A DNA stretch of 8,160 nucleotides from Desulfococcus sp. (GTDB lineage Bacteria > Desulfobacterota > Desulfobacteria > Desulfobacterales > Desulfosalsimonadaceae). The DNA lies in NCBI GenBank assembly GCA_024641805.1, contig JAHECJ010000073.1, forward strand, positions 1 through 8,160, given 5' to 3'. The notes under the pieces are model-generated. The model made no database searches. It saw nothing but the letters and a program-made list of their open reading frames with translations, and was not told the origin of the DNA. The first letter of the stretch is position 1. The number at the start of each line of letters is the position of its first letter. The position numbers were made by a program, and so were the translations under genes. Below, in pieces: positions 6,891 through 8,160 of this stretch.

Positions 6891-6976
6891 GATCGAAGTT
6901 TCATTGCCGCGCTGCAGCCGGATTGGCTGTGGCGCGGCATGCCACAGCTGACTTGCTGAAATTTTATTTTTCGATC
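6891..6976 (+). other. Nested inverted repeat / candidate structured RNA between pal and cpoB
   Basis: Three nested stems are visible: GATCGAA (6891-6897) with TTCGATC (6970-6976), TTTCA (6899-6903) with TGAAA (6957-6961), and a 15-bp inner hairpin (6905-6919 with 6925-6939, two G-U pairs, loop GGATT). The 3' arm of the inner hairpin can instead pair downstream: GCTGTGGC (6926-6933) is exactly complementary to GCCACAGC (6941-6948). No U-run directly follows either hairpin, although a T-rich stretch at 6962-6971 lies about 14 bases after the second. It may be an mRNA processing or stabilising element, a weak terminator or a palindromic repeat unit. No known RNA family is recognised. Confidence 0.5.
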
Positions 6977-7007
6977 AGTCATTGCGATTACAGTTGTAAC
7001 TTATTGG

Positions 7008-7025
7008 AAATAAAGTTCTTTATTT
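7008..7025. repeat. Perfect 8-base inverted repeat upstream of cpoB
   Basis: AAATAAAG and CTTTATTT are exact complements separated by TT. The site is 117 bases before the cpoB ATG. It could be an operator for a dimeric regulator or a weak hairpin. A second palindrome, TTACA-GT-TGTAA, lies at 6988-6999. No regulator can be named. Confidence 0.35.
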
Positions 7026-7141
7026 GATAGAGTCTTTGCGGTAAAAAATTGGTTTTTTGAGAAGCCAACAGTATCGTTTGGTCGACATTCATTTAATTCA
7101 TCGCCATTGGATGCTGGTAAACAAAGCGAGAGATATCCGTG

Positions 7142-7978
7142 ATGCGAATTCAATTTATCTTAGTGATTTGTGCCATGATTGGTTTTTCCGGGTGCGCTCT
7201 GGATCGGGATGTCAAGCAGGTTGAACGGCGTTTGTCGCAACTGGAAATCGAAAATCAATCACTGCAGAATAAAATTCAGCGGTTAAAGACTGATATTGAA
7301 AGCCGGAGTGCTTCTGAAAACAGTTTAAGGGATATGTATGCGGGACAGGGCGCTGAATTTCAGAGCTATAAAGAAGATATCAGCCGATTAAACGGAAGGC
7401 TTGATGAAACTGAATACCGATTGAATCAGGGTATTGGTGAACTAACGGCTTCCATGAAAAATAATGAATCGACCATCGATCATTTCTCCCAAACAGTTTC
7501 TGAAAATCAAAACCGGATTCAGCGTATTGAGAATTTTGTCGGTTTTGAGCCGGGAGGCGAAAGCAGCAAAAAAGATCAAACCAAGGCGCCGGCAGAGGAA
7601 AAATTGTCTGAAGACGAATTGTACAAGGTTTCCAAACAGGCGTATGACCGCTCTGACTTCGAAACAGCACGTCAGGGGTTTACAAAGTTCTTGGAATTAT
7701 ATCCAAAATCTAATATGGCGGATAATGCCCGCTTCTGGATCGGGGAGATCTATTTTACCGAAGGGTGGTATCAGAAAGCCATTTTGGAATACCAGGTAGT
7801 GATTGAAAACTATCCCAAGGGGAACAAAATTCAATCGGCATATTTGAAACAGGGAATCGCCTTTCATAAACTCGGCGAAACTGCCAACGCCCTGCTGGTC
7901 CTAAAGGAACTGATCAAAAAATATCCGGATTCCAACGAAGCCGGGATTGCCCGGAAGCAGGTTGCTCAGATTGAGTAA
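7142..7978 (+). CDS. cpoB: CpoB (YbgF), Tol-Pal system coiled-coil/TPR protein, predicted lipoprotein
   Basis: CpoB coordinates peptidoglycan synthesis with outer-membrane constriction through TolA and PBP1B in E. coli. The 278-residue product has a short hydrophobic N-terminus ending in FSGC, so Cys18 is a plausible lipidation site. A long heptad-rich region, about 22-132 (VERRLSQLEIENQSLQNKI, with later DETEYRLN and RIQRIENF), should form a coiled coil of the type that trimerises in E. coli. A charged linker (about 135-157) follows, then three TPR repeats: YKVSKQAYDRSDFETARQGF, ARFWIGEIYFTEGWYQKAI and AYLKQGIAFHKLGETANAL, each ending in a YP-type turn. ATG 7142 is preferred over the adjacent GTG 7139; a weak GAGAG lies 9 bases upstream. 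It closes the tol cluster in the usual position after pal. Confidence 0.92.
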   Translation: MRIQFILVICAMIGFSGCALDRDVKQVERRLSQLEIENQSLQNKIQRLKTDIESRSASENSLRDMYAGQGAEFQSYKEDISRLNGRLDETEYRLNQGIGELTASMKNNESTIDHFSQTVSENQNRIQRIENFVGFEPGGESSKKDQTKAPAEEKLSEDELYKVSKQAYDRSDFETARQGFTKFLELYPKSNMADNARFWIGEIYFTEGWYQKAILEYQVVIENYPKGNKIQSAYLKQGIAFHKLGETANALLVLKELIKKYPDSNEAGIARKQVAQIE

Positions 7979-8007
7979 AGAATTATTTCAGATTTTTTTT
8001 GTGATCC

Positions 8008-8160
8008 ATGATTAAGGTGGTTGGAATCGATCCCGGCCTGGCGGCAACAGGTGTCGCTGTGTTGAACGGAACCGGATTGACCGTAAAAAGTTTTTCATAC
8101 GGGACGATTAAGACATCCCCCCGGAATACGCTCCAGGATCGTTTAAACCTGATCTACACA
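8008..8160 (+). CDS. ruvC: RuvC, Holliday junction endonuclease (N-terminal part, runs off window)
   Basis: RuvC cuts Holliday junctions symmetrically as a dimer in concert with the RuvAB branch-migration motor. The 51 residues visible begin MIKVVGIDPGLAATGVAVLN, the RuvC start. Asp8 is the first catalytic acidic residue (Asp7 in E. coli) in the conserved GIDPG motif. The segment continues into a family-like YGTIKT strand and a LQDRLNLIY helix. The frame is closed upstream by TGA 8002-8004, so ATG 8008 is the only reasonable start. There is no Shine-Dalgarno; a run of eight T precedes it (7993-8000). It lies 29 bases after cpoB, so read-through transcription is likely. The remaining roughly 110 residues lie outside the window. 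Confidence 0.93.
   Translation, partial: MIKVVGIDPGLAATGVAVLNGTGLTVKSFSYGTIKTSPRNTLQDRLNLIYT

Noticed and set aside
7965..8000. Terminator between cpoB and ruvC (CTCA/TGAG stem and a T8 run)
   Set aside because: The stem has only four pairs and is separated from the T-run by 17 bases, so it would not terminate efficiently.

Overview
The window holds two well-known housekeeping loci, all on the + strand: the groES-groEL chaperonin operon (about 360-2400) and a complete Tol-Pal cell-envelope cluster, tolQ-tolR-tolA-tolB-pal-cpoB (2568-7978). It ends in the first 51 codons of ruvC (from 8008). At the left edge is a short lysine/serine/threonine-rich C-terminal tail of an unidentified gene (2-76). 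I see no mobile element, CRISPR array, rRNA or tRNA.

The organism is Gram-negative: Tol-Pal spans the inner membrane, periplasm and outer membrane, and pal and cpoB encode predicted lipoproteins. Moderate GC content, a GroEL with a Gly/Met-rich tail and the style of the TolQ/R/A/B proteins suggest a deltaproteobacterium-like lineage (Desulfobacterota). This is inference from general protein character, not from a database search.

Layout: 77-359 is the groES leader. It has no CIRCE operator that I can find and no convincing promoter. groES and groEL are 21 bases apart with strong Shine-Dalgarno sequences. A perfect 40-base palindrome with A and T tails (2361-2400) closes the operon. A possible promoter (2427-2455) lies ahead of tolQ. 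tolQ and tolR are tightly coupled (3 bases apart). A 212-base gap with competing hairpins and a TATAAT box separates tolR from tolA. tolB follows after 43 bases and pal after 93 bases. A 275-base gap with a long nested inverted repeat precedes cpoB. ruvC starts 29 bases after cpoB.

TolQ and TolR form the proton-driven stator and TolA is the transducer that reaches across the periplasm. TolB and the peptidoglycan-binding lipoprotein Pal are its partners, and CpoB links the machine to peptidoglycan synthesis during constriction. GroES/GroEL are a separate protein-folding unit. RuvC (Holliday junction resolvase) is functionally unrelated to Tol, but ruv genes often neighbour tol genes in Proteobacteria.

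The coding content is ordinary and I find no undescribed multi-gene system. The least explained parts are the non-coding gaps: the 6891-6976 nested fold between pal and cpoB, the alternative hairpins and near-leaderless arrangement before tolA, and two small palindromes before cpoB.
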